A DNA stretch of 64,000 nt from Paenibacillus sp. JJ-100 (GCF_948329825.1 NZ_CAOJCM010000002.1:1237777-1301776); one strand, 5' to 3'. Positions 1-8,595 are shown, counted from the stretch's first letter. Numbers and translations: made by a program. Notes: a model not told the origin generated them from the sequence alone.

Positions 1-113
1 TTTTTACCCAAATTGATTAGGCAGAAGCGGAAATAGTGCACATTCACTCACCTATAAGAGCTTCTAGGTATATAACTATCCTAGGAAGTATAGAAGCGGA
101 AGGGGTGACTTAA

Positions 114-1082
114 TTGTACACTTGTAGAAAGTCTTATAATAAAACTAAAAAAGCACATAAAGAATGTAAATGCGCACCGTCAAATAATTACAAAACGATG
201 CCTTGGTATCCTAAAAAATTGAGATATCATAATTGTAGTTCTACTCCTTTAAATTATTGCAAAAACATGCCTTGGTATCCAAAGAAATTAAAGTATTTTA
301 ATCTCCCGAAATCTAAATGTCAATGTTCGCCTTCGGCAATGAACGGTATGGATACGGTCTTTAAACCGACACAAGAAGGCTACCCTCCTGAAGGTGCAAG
401 TATCTTCTCCTTTATAGGGATAATGGCATACTACTTCCCTGGGGTATCCACCACTAAACCTGATGGAACAGATAGATTTCAGTCAGATGTATCGCGCGCT
501 AGACAAATCTGGAACTTCCCCATTATTCCAACACGAGCCGTCCAACTCACGCAGCAACAAGCAGATGTCATCAACCTTCAGCAATCTGATTTAACTTGCA
601 GTAGTGATTTCTTGGATAGACGTGCTCGACAATTGATGGCAAGCCGGAGAGTAAGCGACTCTACCCGCTTCTACAAAGATTTAATCACGGTATGGTATGT
701 TCCCTTCAATACTTTTGAACGGAGTTCGACCGTTGGATGTGCATGGAGCAATGTAGGTGGTCCTGGTTCTGAATACCAACATATCATCGTAACTGAAAAT
801 GCAAACAACTCTTCAAACTTAAGCTTGCTAGCACATGAACTGGGCCATATCTTTTTCGGTACGGTACCTGGGCAAGATAATAGTGACCCGACAGGTCCAG
901 ACATTACTACACTAATTCAAAATGAGAATGGAACGACAACTACCATCACACCTTCACATAGTTTAGCTGAAGATAATGTAATGTATCCAACACCTAGGAA
1001 TAATACAGTTGTCGAACGTAGTCAAAGAGAGAAAATGGCTTCATCCAGACTGGTGCCGATCGATATCCTTATTCCTTCGTAA
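114..1082 (+). CDS. Putative zinc metallopeptidase (zincin-like) with Cys-rich repeat N-terminus
   Basis: The 322-residue product carries HELGH at residues 241-245, the HExxH zinc signature, and NVMYP near residue 290 resembling a metzincin Met-turn; H282 just before it could be a further ligand. The first 75 residues are basic and Cys-rich and hold two copies of MPWYPKKL (residues 29-36 and 52-59). No signal peptide is visible. The start is TTG, chosen because GGAAGGGG lies just upstream. The gene is AT-rich compared with its neighbours and stands alone, with a transposase scrap downstream, which suggests acquired DNA. Peptidase activity is inferred from the motif only; the substrate is unknown. 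Confidence 0.7.
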   Translation: MYTCRKSYNKTKKAHKECKCAPSNNYKTMPWYPKKLRYHNCSSTPLNYCKNMPWYPKKLKYFNLPKSKCQCSPSAMNGMDTVFKPTQEGYPPEGASIFSFIGIMAYYFPGVSTTKPDGTDRFQSDVSRARQIWNFPIIPTRAVQLTQQQADVINLQQSDLTCSSDFLDRRARQLMASRRVSDSTRFYKDLITVWYVPFNTFERSSTVGCAWSNVGGPGSEYQHIIVTENANNSSNLSLLAHELGHIFFGTVPGQDNSDPTGPDITTLIQNENGTTTTITPSHSLAEDNVMYPTPRNNTVVERSQREKMASSRLVPIDILIPS

Positions 1083-1115
1083 ACAACTAGAGGTAAAATC
1101 TTTGGAACATCGTGC

Positions 1116-1129
1116 CCCTTTCTGAAGGG
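1116..1129 (+). terminator. Short weak hairpin after the zincin-like gene
   Basis: CCCTT-TCTG-AAGGG followed by TTCTCTCT, 34 bases after the stop codon. It is only five base pairs long and the T-tract is interrupted, so it is a weak candidate. Confidence 0.35.
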
Positions 1130-1269
1130 TTCTCTCTATGCACCGGATTGAACATCTTAAAAATCACCAAAGTGATAAATCTGCTACCTCCATTATTTAT
1201 CCGGATCTATTGCTGTAGCTCCAATATAATGGGATCTTTCCAATAAACTTAAAAAAACAATAGATAGTT

Positions 1270-1330
1270 AAGCGGCCTTGGTCCTGAATTCATCAGGGCT
1301 GAGGCCGTTCATGTCCAACCTAAGACTGAG
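1270..1330 (-). pseudogene. Remnant of IS3-family transposase C-terminus
   Basis: On the minus strand the bases just before a TAA at about 1271-1273 translate as NGLSPDEFRTKAA-stop, the usual ending of IS3/IS150-type integrase-domain transposases. Upstream the reading (IVLSLRLDM) no longer resembles the family, and no terminal inverted repeats or orfA are visible. The 1083-1442 gap holds nothing else I can support apart from the weak hairpin and the start of the next gene. Confidence 0.45.
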
Positions 1331-1442
1331 AACAATGTCAATCTGGCGTACGTTTTGAACCCCTGACGAGTCAAGTAAAATAAAGTTATGAGTTCATGAA
1401 CAATCATGACTTTAATACATTGAACCAGAGGAGACATATCCT

Positions 1443-2473
1443 ATGAACAAAATAAAAAAAACAGGTTTGTGGCTTGGCGTTGCAACTCTGACACTATCAC
1501 TCATACTTCTTTTTTTTCCAACATGGACGCCAAAATAAAAGGCTCAAACAGTATTCATGTATTGGAACAAGTTGTAATCAACGGCACGAGCCATGAAGTC
1601 ATGATTAGAGGGGAGGATCTGGCAAACCCAGTGATCCTTTATGTACACGGTGGACCGGGAGTATCTGAACTTCCGTACGCCAAGAAGTACCAAAATTTAT
1701 TGGAATCTCAATTCACGGTTGTGAACTATGATCAGAGAGCAAGCGGCAAATCCTATCATTTTTTTGAGGACTATTCCAATCTTTCAGCGGACTTGCTGGT
1801 TGAGGATGCACTAGCCGTCACGGATTATATTACTAAACGTCTGGGGAAGAACAAGGTAATCTTGATTGGGCATTCCTACGGAACATACATAGGAACTCTT
1901 GCTGCACATCGGGCACCCGAAAAATATGAGGCCTACATTGGCATCGGACAGATGGCAGATACACAACAGAGCGAGACGGATGGATGGAATTACGTTATGG
2001 AGCAAGCCCAGCTTACCGGTAATCATGAAGACATAAAGCAGTTGGAGCAGATCTATGAACCGATCAAACAAGGGCAGGCGTTCACACCGCGAGATATCGC
2101 TGAACGTTACGGAGGTGCATCCAGGTTGATGGACAGCCCTGACAACAGCTTCCTGGGGATGACCTTCAGCAATGAATATAATATGCTTGATGCCATTCGC
2201 TTTTATAAAGGCATAATGTATTCACAAGAAATATTAATAAGTGATGCTATGAGTCGTCCTTTACCATCCTTAATTACGAAGCTGGATCTACCCTTTTATT
2301 TTGTCATGGGAGATTACGACTTTATGACTTCATCCCATGCCGCCAAGGTGTTTTTTGATCAGATTGAAGGAAATCAAAAGGAATTCATTACTTATGAGGA
2401 CTCGGCTCACTACCCACATTATGAAGAGCAACAAAGATTTTTTGATTGGATGGTAGATACCTTTATCAAGTAA
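1443..2473 (+). CDS. Alpha/beta hydrolase (S33 peptidase-like), 5' end out of frame
   Basis: An AGAGGAG site at 1427-1433 precedes ATG 1443, which opens a typical signal-anchor (MNKIKKTGLWLGVATLTLSL, then ILLFFPTWTPK) and stops at TAA after 31 codons. The hydrolase continues one frame away (open from 1469): HGGPG oxyanion region, nucleophile elbow GHSYG, GDYD and SAHYPH for the acid and base. The frames can be joined by one extra base in the T8 run near 1509-1517 or the A4 run near 1531-1535. The family includes proline iminopeptidase-like hydrolases; the substrate is unknown. Either a real frameshift, a sequencing error, or slippage-dependent expression; without the anchor the next in-frame ATG (1523) has no ribosome site. 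Confidence 0.75.
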
Positions 2474-2590
2474 AAACCTTGATCATTCAATACTGTATCC
2501 TTCAGGATCCCACCACCATGGATTTATGTAAAAAAAGAAAACAATACGGGCTGTCCGATATAAGCTCCCGCAAATCCCTTGGAAACTATA

Positions 2591-2633
2591 AAAGGGCGTC
2601 CACACCATTTGCATGGTTTCTGGACACCCCTTT
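2591..2633. terminator. Convergent terminator hairpin
   Basis: AAAGGG-CGTCCA pairs with TGGACACCCCTTT, with an inner ACCAT/ATGGT stem. It lies between the plus-strand hydrolase and the minus-strand Nif3-like gene and can serve both. Confidence 0.75.
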
Positions 2634-2662
2634 ACTCAAAAAGACTATTTTGCTCTAAACGA

Positions 2663-3511
2663 CTATTTTACATAGTGATACATATCACCAGACTGGACAA
2701 AATGGCACGGAATATCTTCTTCGATCGCATCAGGAATATACGTTGACATAAACTTCATGCCAGGCTCCTCCATGTTGAAGTGACCCACTGATATAATGGC
2801 TTTGTTTCGATTGAGCATGCTGCTATCACGAACGTATTCACTGATCGAAAAGTCAACGAGTTCCATCGCCAATAATACATCGATATTCTCTTCTTCCATC
2901 TCCTGAATAAGTTCATTCGCATCCCCAGAGATGTGGAACGGAATCCGGACTTTGCGAACTCTCGTGTTAACATCCCCAATAATGCGTGCCCCTTCTAAGT
3001 TCATTTTGCACATCAGCTCTTGAGCAAGCTCTTCAGCAGTACATTCAGGGATCTCTGTGGTTAACAGGGATGATCGACCGTCAGAGGTGTAGGTTTCCCA
3101 TCCCATCTCTTTGGCGAATCCATAGAAAATACCATCCACATACGATCCATCTGGCATCGGGATGCCGGAATGCACATAGTCGTGATTACGCCACACAACA
3201 ATCTGATTGTCGTCCAACAATTTTTTCTTGGCCAGAAAAGTCTCATTCTTTGATTCCAGCAACCACTCCTGATGATCTCCATGATTCCAGAACAATGCTT
3301 CGTGAACAATGATCAGGTTTGCTCCCAGATCCCTGGCTTTTCGAATGACGTCCACACTGGCAAAAACAGTGGTCACAATCCCTGTACATTCCTGATCTGT
3401 GTTACCATACAGAACGATGTCCCGAGTCGTCTCTTCTGTTATTTTCTGACCCAGGATGTAATCACCTTTATGATAGGCCATGATTTTAGAGATGACCTGG
3501 TTAATCTTCAC
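2663..3511 (-). CDS. Nif3-family dinuclear metal-centre protein in a PTS operon
   Basis: The 282-residue protein resembles the Nif3/YbgI family (DUF34). The family has a dinuclear metal site; here VHEALFWNHG around residues 69-78 gives the characteristic histidine-rich metal segment, and WRNHDYVHSG supplies further candidate ligands. The GTG start overlaps the TGA of the upstream PTS gene (GTGA), so the two are probably translationally coupled, with the purine-rich GGGGGGGCG as ribosome site. The family's substrate is unsettled; a role in processing the imported sugar phosphate is an inference from position only. Confidence 0.75.
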   Translation of the reverse strand: MKINQVISKIMAYHKGDYILGQKITEETTRDIVLYGNTDQECTGIVTTVFASVDVIRKARDLGANLIIVHEALFWNHGDHQEWLLESKNETFLAKKKLLDDNQIVVWRNHDYVHSGIPMPDGSYVDGIFYGFAKEMGWETYTSDGRSSLLTTEIPECTAEELAQELMCKMNLEGARIIGDVNTRVRKVRIPFHISGDANELIQEMEEENIDVLLAMELVDFSISEYVRDSSMLNRNKAIISVGHFNMEEPGMKFMSTYIPDAIEEDIPCHFVQSGDMYHYVK

Positions 3512-4932
3512 GCTTTCGCCCCCCCGACATCTTCATTTAATTTCATAAACAACATGATCACAAAACCGGAAATCGCAGCGATGGCAAGCGTAATCCCCAA
3601 CGCAACATAGTTCCAAGTGGAACCACCAACAAACGCAGCGATCCCATACACCCCATTGGACGTACTCAGAACGTGAGCCGTCAGTTTCATTAATCCTGCT
3701 CCCAGACCAGCAATCCCTCCGGAGATCGCTCCGGCAATCAATGGCGTCTTATAAGGAACGGACAATCCGTACAACATCGGTTCGCCCACCCCGCCCAGGA
3801 ACCAGGTGATGATATATCCGAATGTTAGTTTTTTGTTCGTTTTATTTTTGAACTTATACGCACATGCCAGAGCTACACCCGCCGCAGACCAGCTCGCGCA
3901 GATGATTCCCGGCAACAAGAAGTTATCATAACCCAGGAGAGGGAACGTAACAAACAAGTAAGTCATCAATACCATGTGCATACCTGTAAGAACCAATAAG
4001 GTGAAGGTAGCCCCAATCACAGCGACAGCTAACGGTCCTGCCACGTCATTCAAGGCAATAATGGCATCTGCGATGTATTGACCAAGGTATCCCCCAAGCG
4101 GAGCCAACCCAGCGAATGCAATAGGAAGCATAACTACCAATGTACCAAAAGGAACAGCAAATACTTTTAATGTATCCGGTGTATACTTTTTAAACCAATT
4201 TTCCACGTAACTCATAATCCACACAATCAGGAGCATCGGGATAACCGTGCTGGCATAACTTTGGGTCGCTGCAGGTATGCCATATACGCTGAACGGTTGA
4301 CCATCTGCAGCCATCTGCATGAATGTTGGATGTAGTAGCGCGCCACCCAGCAACATAGCAATAGGCACACTGACATTCAGCTTACGCGCTGCCGACCAGC
4401 CTAGGAAGATTGGCAAGAAATAAAATCCCGCATCCCCGATAAATGCGAAGAGCTTATATAGATCAGCTTCCGGCGAAACAACATTCAGCAGGCTTGGCCC
4501 GATGATCGCAATAATCGTCTTACACAAGGAAGCTGCTAATAAAATTGGAATCAATGGCGTCAAGCTTCCAGCCAAGTAATCAAATATTGAATTGATAACA
4601 CTTTTGAATGTCTTTTTTTGACTCGCGGCCGGTGTTTTTACCGATTTCTGTTCAACGGCTTCACCTGATTCGCCACCCATTTCACCCACCAGAGCGTCGT
4701 ATACCGCAGTTACCTGAGTACCGATAATGACCTGATACTGACCTCCTGAACGGGCTACTCCAACGACCTTCTCATTTTTTCTGAGTTCATCGTCTTCAGG
4801 AATGCTCATATCTTTCAGATTAAACCGCAGTCTTGTCATACAATGAGTGACACTTTCAATGTTGGCCTTTCCGCCAACTCCCTCTAGAATTTTCGCTGCA
4901 GCAGATTGAAATTCTTCATTTTTTTTACTCAT
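3508..4932 (-). CDS. PTS EIIBC permease, beta-glucoside family
   Basis: This 474-residue membrane protein imports and phosphorylates a sugar. Residues 1-90 form the EIIB domain with the phosphorylated cysteine in THCMTRLRF (about C31); residues from about 110 to the end form the membrane EIIC domain with many hydrophobic segments. No EIIA domain is fused, so a separate EIIA must donate phosphate. ATG 4932 is chosen over an upstream extension because GGGAGGG sits nine bases before it. The leader between this gene and the antiterminator gene contains a RAT and terminator. The length and B-C order fit the sucrose/trehalose/MurNAc/beta-glucoside group; the exact sugar cannot be told. Confidence 0.88.
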   Translation of the reverse strand: MSKKNEEFQSAAAKILEGVGGKANIESVTHCMTRLRFNLKDMSIPEDDELRKNEKVVGVARSGGQYQVIIGTQVTAVYDALVGEMGGESGEAVEQKSVKTPAASQKKTFKSVINSIFDYLAGSLTPLIPILLAASLCKTIIAIIGPSLLNVVSPEADLYKLFAFIGDAGFYFLPIFLGWSAARKLNVSVPIAMLLGGALLHPTFMQMAADGQPFSVYGIPAATQSYASTVIPMLLIVWIMSYVENWFKKYTPDTLKVFAVPFGTLVVMLPIAFAGLAPLGGYLGQYIADAIIALNDVAGPLAVAVIGATFTLLVLTGMHMVLMTYLFVTFPLLGYDNFLLPGIICASWSAAGVALACAYKFKNKTNKKLTFGYIITWFLGGVGEPMLYGLSVPYKTPLIAGAISGGIAGLGAGLMKLTAHVLSTSNGVYGIAAFVGGSTWNYVALGITLAIAAISGFVIMLFMKLNEDVGGAKA

Positions 4933-5005
4933 ACTTGTAGACCCTCCCCAATGTAATTTAAAGGCATTCTTGAATTGTTCGCTTGCTGCTTTTTTATATA
5001 AAAAA

Positions 5006-5045
5006 ACCCAAGGCAAAAGTGAGCTATGCTCATTTCACCTTGGGT
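5006..5045 (-). terminator. Antitermination-controlled terminator before PTS gene
   Basis: On the minus strand ACCCAAGG pairs with CCTTGGGT, with an inner AATGAGC/GCTCACT stem, followed by seven T residues. It lies between the antiterminator gene and the PTS gene and its 5' arm overlaps the RAT at 5042-5072. Confidence 0.85.
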
Positions 5046-5072
5046 AATGCCTCCATAACGAGTTACAATCCC
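5042..5072 (-). promoter_or_regulatory. RAT antiterminator site 2 (BglG/LicT type)
   Basis: The minus strand reads GGGATTGTAACT at the start and GGCATTACCC at the end over 31 bases, close to the ribonucleic antiterminator pattern GGATTGTTACTG...GGCAAAACC. It contains the stop codon of the antiterminator gene and overlaps the 5' arm of the following terminator, as required for a switch. Confidence 0.75.
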
Positions 5073-5905
5073 TGATTTTCGATTTTAGCATTTCTGAAGA
5101 TTCGATAGATGTGCATCATTAAGTATAGAACTTCACCTTCTGTGCTTTGGGAGTCCAATTTGTCATCTATAAATTGGCTGACCATATAAGCGCATTCATA
5201 GACGCGAGGATGTAATTCTTTGATGGCCAAGATCAGATCTCCGTTATCATCTTTGAATTGTGATTGATCTTTAACCCTTTTCAAGAAATATCTTAGATGC
5301 ATCGCAAAACGATTGTAATTAAAATCATTCCTGTCCACCGTTATGGAAAAGAATGTTTCAATCTTATCGATGATTTCCAGAATAAGTTCCTCTGTTACTG
5401 TGCTTTCGTCGGCTTCTCGTTCTTCTTCTGCAATCACAAAATGCATGGCTATGTTGGTAATTTCACTGTCTGGCAGTTTAACGTGCAGCTTCTCCATAAT
5501 GAGCTTCACCGCATATCGTCCCAACTCTGTTTCTTTCGGATATAGCTGCTCTACATCGTATGAGAACAACATTTTCATCTTTTTGTATTTCTGCAATCGA
5601 ATGATAGCAAAATTAATATGATCGGCCAGGCTGACCACCAGATTCGGGTTAAGATTGCTTGCAATCTCCATTCGTGCTTTCTGCACAATAAGTGCAGCAA
5701 CTTCAAATACATTTTCCGGAATTTCCTGAATAAGGTTATAGAACTTGCTATCAATGCGATAAAACGTCATCGAAATTTGATTCAAGTCTGTAATCTCGTA
5801 AGGCATCGCTGGAAACCCAATCCCTTTGCCAAAAGCGATCAACTCGTTATTAAGACTGTCCACACATAAGGCTACGTTATTATTTATTTTCTTAATAGCC
5901 TGCAT
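5063..5905 (-). CDS. BglG/LicT-family transcriptional antiterminator
   Basis: The 280-residue protein begins MQAIKKINNNVALCVD, the conserved N-terminal RNA-binding (CAT) domain, followed by two PTS regulation domains with the conserved histidines in LADHINFAI (PRD1) and in the LHPRVYECA region (PRD2). ATG 5905 is chosen over upstream codons because AAAGGTGG stands just before it and the family starts here. The protein should bind the two RATs at 6166-6192 and 5042-5072, keeping transcription going into its own gene and the PTS gene when the sugar is present. PRD phosphorylation by the neighbouring EIIB would be the usual control. Confidence 0.9.
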   Translation of the reverse strand: MQAIKKINNNVALCVDSLNNELIAFGKGIGFPAMPYEITDLNQISMTFYRIDSKFYNLIQEIPENVFEVAALIVQKARMEIASNLNPNLVVSLADHINFAIIRLQKYKKMKMLFSYDVEQLYPKETELGRYAVKLIMEKLHVKLPDSEITNIAMHFVIAEEEREADESTVTEELILEIIDKIETFFSITVDRNDFNYNRFAMHLRYFLKRVKDQSQFKDDNGDLILAIKELHPRVYECAYMVSQFIDDKLDSQSTEGEVLYLMMHIYRIFRNAKIENQGL

Positions 5906-6129
5906 TAGCAACCCACCTTTAATATCTTCATTGTAGGCAACGTTTGAGGATGACATAGCTGATGGCCTGCAACACACTCTAAGATTTAAATGGCGACCGT
6001 AATTTGTACATGACACCCTCTTGTCTGTTTCCTGCTTCACTTCAGGATTCCTCGAGTATTTCCCCTAATTCTACATCCTTCTCGCTGCTCAACACCACAC
6101 TCCATGGGATATACCCCAAAATATGGAAA

Positions 6130-6176
6130 AGGCATGACCCAAAACATGTATATTTTACATGTCCTGGGTCATGCCT
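6130..6176 (-). terminator. Leader terminator of the antiterminator gene
   Basis: A perfect 12-bp stem AGGCATGACCCA/TGGGTCATGCCT encloses an AA/CC internal loop and a second stem ACATGTA/TACATGT. On the minus strand TTTTCC follows. It lies 225 bases before the antiterminator start and overlaps a RAT. Confidence 0.75.
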
Positions 6177-6192
6177 TTGCAGTAACAAGCCC
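6166..6192 (-). promoter_or_regulatory. RAT antiterminator site 1 (autoregulatory)
   Basis: The minus strand begins GGGCTTGTTACTGC and ends GGCATGACCC, matching the RAT consensus (TTGTTACTG...GGCA..ACC). It overlaps the 5' arm of the 6130-6176 terminator, so the antiterminator probably controls its own synthesis. Confidence 0.75.
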
Positions 6193-6356
6193 ATATTTAA
6201 GCTACCATATTATTTATGGTTTAGCAAGCGTTCTCTTTTAATTCATTAGGACAATAGAGGGACCCTGCTTGCCCTTCCATTGGAGGCCGGACGTCCCATC
6301 TTGTCGAATAACATATAACAAGTGAAGATCTTGGCACGTCATATGTAAAAAGAAGA

Positions 6357-6378
6357 ACCCATAAACCATCTATGGGCT
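6357..6378 (-). terminator. Terminator of the DinB gene
   Basis: On the minus strand GCCCATA pairs with TATGGGT, followed by TCTTCTTTTT, ten bases after the DinB-gene stop. Confidence 0.6.
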
Positions 6379-6388
6379 CCCTATGAAT

Positions 6389-6925
6389 CTACAGTCCCAG
6401 ATTGAGTTTCAATCGATCCAACTGTAAAAAATGATGTCTGTAATGCATAGCGATCAACTCGAACCACTCTTGTGCATTTAATGCTCCCATGCTTGGGTGA
6501 AGCACTTTACGTCCTATGGTTACCTCGTCCAGAACAGCCGCTTTACTTCGCATCTGTTCTAGAACCTGTTGAAGTCCCTCGAACAGTTGTTGCTTGCTTT
6601 CGGGCGGTTGTGGTATATATTGCGGAGATGCGGGGAGTTTCACACGGATCGGTGGGAATTGTCCCAGTTCAAATATCTGACTGCCCAGCTCCGTTTTTTC
6701 CGTATCTGCATGCACGGTCTGCTCATCATTGGCCAAACAACGCTCGATATTGCGCAATTGCATGAATAATGCAGATTGAATCAAATGTACATACATTTGT
6801 CCAATGGACCATTCTTCCTCATTTTCTTTTTGAAGTAACTCATTCATATCCAATTCATTCAGCTCTGCCATATATCTCTCCATAGTAGTCTCGAAGGACT
6901 GCAATACTTCCTGGGTACTTTTCAT
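6389..6925 (-). CDS. DinB-superfamily protein
   Basis: A 178-residue putative four-helix-bundle protein. SIGQMYVHLIQSA near residue 45 and MHYRHHFLQLDRL near the end provide the spaced histidines that form the metal site in the DinB/YfiT superfamily. Family members include thiol-dependent S-transferases and many proteins without known function. GAGGAG precedes the ATG. It lies just downstream of the WYL regulator gene on the same strand but a strong terminator separates them, so it may have its own promoter or depend on read-through. Confidence 0.75.
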   Translation of the reverse strand: MKSTQEVLQSFETTMERYMAELNELDMNELLQKENEEEWSIGQMYVHLIQSALFMQLRNIERCLANDEQTVHADTEKTELGSQIFELGQFPPIRVKLPASPQYIPQPPESKQQLFEGLQQVLEQMRSKAAVLDEVTIGRKVLHPSMGALNAQEWFELIAMHYRHHFLQLDRLKLNLGL

Positions 6926-6973
6926 TGTTCAAACAACTCCTCTTCATCCGGGATATCTCCCAGTATAAAAAAG

Positions 6974-7001
6974 CACTACTGACAAGAGTATGTCAGTAGT
7001 G
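6974..7001 (-). terminator. Terminator overlapping the stop of the WYL regulator gene
   Basis: CACTACTGACA pairs perfectly with TGTCAGTAGTG around a six-base loop, followed on the minus strand by CTTTTTTAT. The upstream arm contains the last codons and the TGA of the regulator gene. Confidence 0.88.
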
Positions 7002-7940
7002 TTTCAAGATGTCATTTGCGATTTCCCGTATCCGGATACGTAGTGATTGTGGCTCCATCACTTCGATATCTCCACCAAGTCCAAGTAAATGATGCACTAT
7101 TTCCTCCGGATTACGAACACGAAAATCAAAAACAATATTTTGCTCTTCTTCCTGAACGTGATCGATATAAAAATGAAGAACCTCTCTAATCTGGTCAGCA
7201 ACATCTGATTTTGCACGGACCAGCACATGTTCATTCCGATCATCTGGCGGCTGGTACTGATTCAGATCAAAATCTGGCGGTAAAAGAAAACGCTCCTCCA
7301 GCACGGAAAGCTCTGTCATGCGGGACAACCGAAAATGTCGAATGTCCTGCCTTAGATCACACCTCCCCAGCAATACCCAATTCTCCCGTATGAGGGTCAG
7401 CCCATAGGGTGCAACGACACGCTGGCTAGAGCGTTTCCCGTCCGCTCCCGGCATTTTTTTCAGATACATAAAACAAATTTTGCGTTGTTCCAAGATCGCA
7501 TTGCGTATATCGCTAAGATACGTTCTCACCAACAAGGTTGTATCAGGCCCCATCGGGTGAAGCACGCGCATCGTTTCTTGCACACGCGAGGTCGCTTCAC
7601 GAATGGCTTCTGGTAAAATGGCTTCAATTTTGCGTTGTGCCGATTTGGCTTCAATGCCGTAGGCGGCATCCCACCTCTGTTCAACAAATTTAGCTCCCAT
7701 GAGCAGGGACACCGCTTCTTCTGCTGTGAAGCTGACCGGAGGAAGAAAATAGCCTTCCATCAGGGAATAACCATGACCCGGAGCGCCTATAATTGGAACA
7801 CCTGCCTCACTCAATGCCTGGATATCCCGATATATCGTGCGAACACTTGTCTCGAATTGAGATGCCAAATCCTCCGCCCTGATCAGCTTGGTTCGTTGTA
7901 GTTCAAGCGTGATTGCGAGCTGTCGCTCCGTTTTGTTCAT
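6993..7940 (-). CDS. YafY-type WYL-domain transcriptional regulator
   Basis: A 315-residue DNA-binding protein. Residues 1-60 form a DeoR-like winged helix (TSVRTIYRDIQALSEAGVPI, recognition helix near residues 31-50), followed by a WYL domain from about 140, seen in CFMYLKKM, RVVAPYGLTLIRENWVLLGR and HFRLSRM, and a C-terminal extension. WYL domains usually bind small ligands or nucleic acid. AGGGG precedes the ATG. The DinB gene downstream is a plausible but unproved target. Confidence 0.85.
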   Translation of the reverse strand: MNKTERQLAITLELQRTKLIRAEDLASQFETSVRTIYRDIQALSEAGVPIIGAPGHGYSLMEGYFLPPVSFTAEEAVSLLMGAKFVEQRWDAAYGIEAKSAQRKIEAILPEAIREATSRVQETMRVLHPMGPDTTLLVRTYLSDIRNAILEQRKICFMYLKKMPGADGKRSSQRVVAPYGLTLIRENWVLLGRCDLRQDIRHFRLSRMTELSVLEERFLLPPDFDLNQYQPPDDRNEHVLVRAKSDVADQIREVLHFYIDHVQEEEQNIVFDFRVRNPEEIVHHLLGLGGDIEVMEPQSLRIRIREIANDILKHY

Positions 7941-8089
7941 GTTTGTTCAATCCCCTACGGTTTAATTCCTTGCTTACGATACATGTTTAATCATATCATG
8001 GATGAAACCATAATTACCGAAAAATGGCTGCAGCAACGCAATTCAACTCTGGTCGCCATTGTTATGGATACATAATTGGAGGTCAGCAT

Positions 8090-8437
8090 ATGCGTAAAAA
8101 ACGTTGGATTGTGAGTATAATCATTTTGATATTCATCATCATACTGCCTTTGAGTGAATTCATGCTGCTGTCTTCGGAAAAGGTTGGCATTCTGAATACC
8201 ACATACCGATTCATGTCAGGTGCACTTCCTATTCGCACGCAGGGACAGACCTTGTCTTATCATGGAAAAATGCAAGCTGCAGATATTCCGGACATAGTAG
8301 CATATTCGACCAGTGATGAAGGGACGACTTTATACAAAGCCATTGGCACTCCCGTCCCACCTCCATGGATTTATGTGAAAAATGAGAATCATACCGTTTT
8401 TCGTTATACATATCCTCATCTCCCTTGGAAAATGTAA
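8090..8437 (+). CDS. Small N-terminally membrane-anchored protein
   Basis: I do not recognise this 115-residue protein. It starts MRKKRWIVSIIILIFIIILP, a signal anchor with positive-inside charge, and the rest is predicted extracytoplasmic. ATG 8090 is preferred because GGAGG ends seven bases upstream. It stands alone on the plus strand among minus-strand genes and is followed by a good terminator. Confidence 0.65.
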   Translation: MRKKRWIVSIIILIFIIILPLSEFMLLSSEKVGILNTTYRFMSGALPIRTQGQTLSYHGKMQAADIPDIVAYSTSDEGTTLYKAIGTPVPPPWIYVKNENHTVFRYTYPHLPWKM

Positions 8438-8445
8438 TCACAAAA

Positions 8446-8472
8446 AGCCTTTCAGAACATATCTGAAAGGCT
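8446..8472 (+). terminator. Terminator of the small anchored-protein gene
   Basis: AGCCTTTCAGA pairs perfectly with TCTGAAAGGCT, followed by CTTTGTGTT, eight bases past the stop codon. Confidence 0.8.
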
Positions 8473-8539
8473 CTTTGTGTTGTAGGCTATTGTTTCATGG
8501 GCTTTTGATCCATAGCTTACTTCCATTGAACTTCACCAT

Positions 8540-8595
8540 ATAAGCTCAGTTACATAAGCTCTACTACATAAGCACTTCTTAAGCATTTTATAAGC
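8540..8595. repeat. Degenerate spaced ATAAGC repeats downstream of pstB
   Basis: ATAAGC occurs at 8540, 8554, 8568 and 8590, with TTAAGC at 8579, giving steps of 14, 14, 11 and 11 bases. Function unknown; no terminator for the pst operon is otherwise visible here. Confidence 0.4.

Noticed and set aside
2446..2658. 70-codon open frame after the hydrolase gene
   Set aside because: It overlaps the convergent terminator, has no ribosome site and codes for low-complexity basic sequence.
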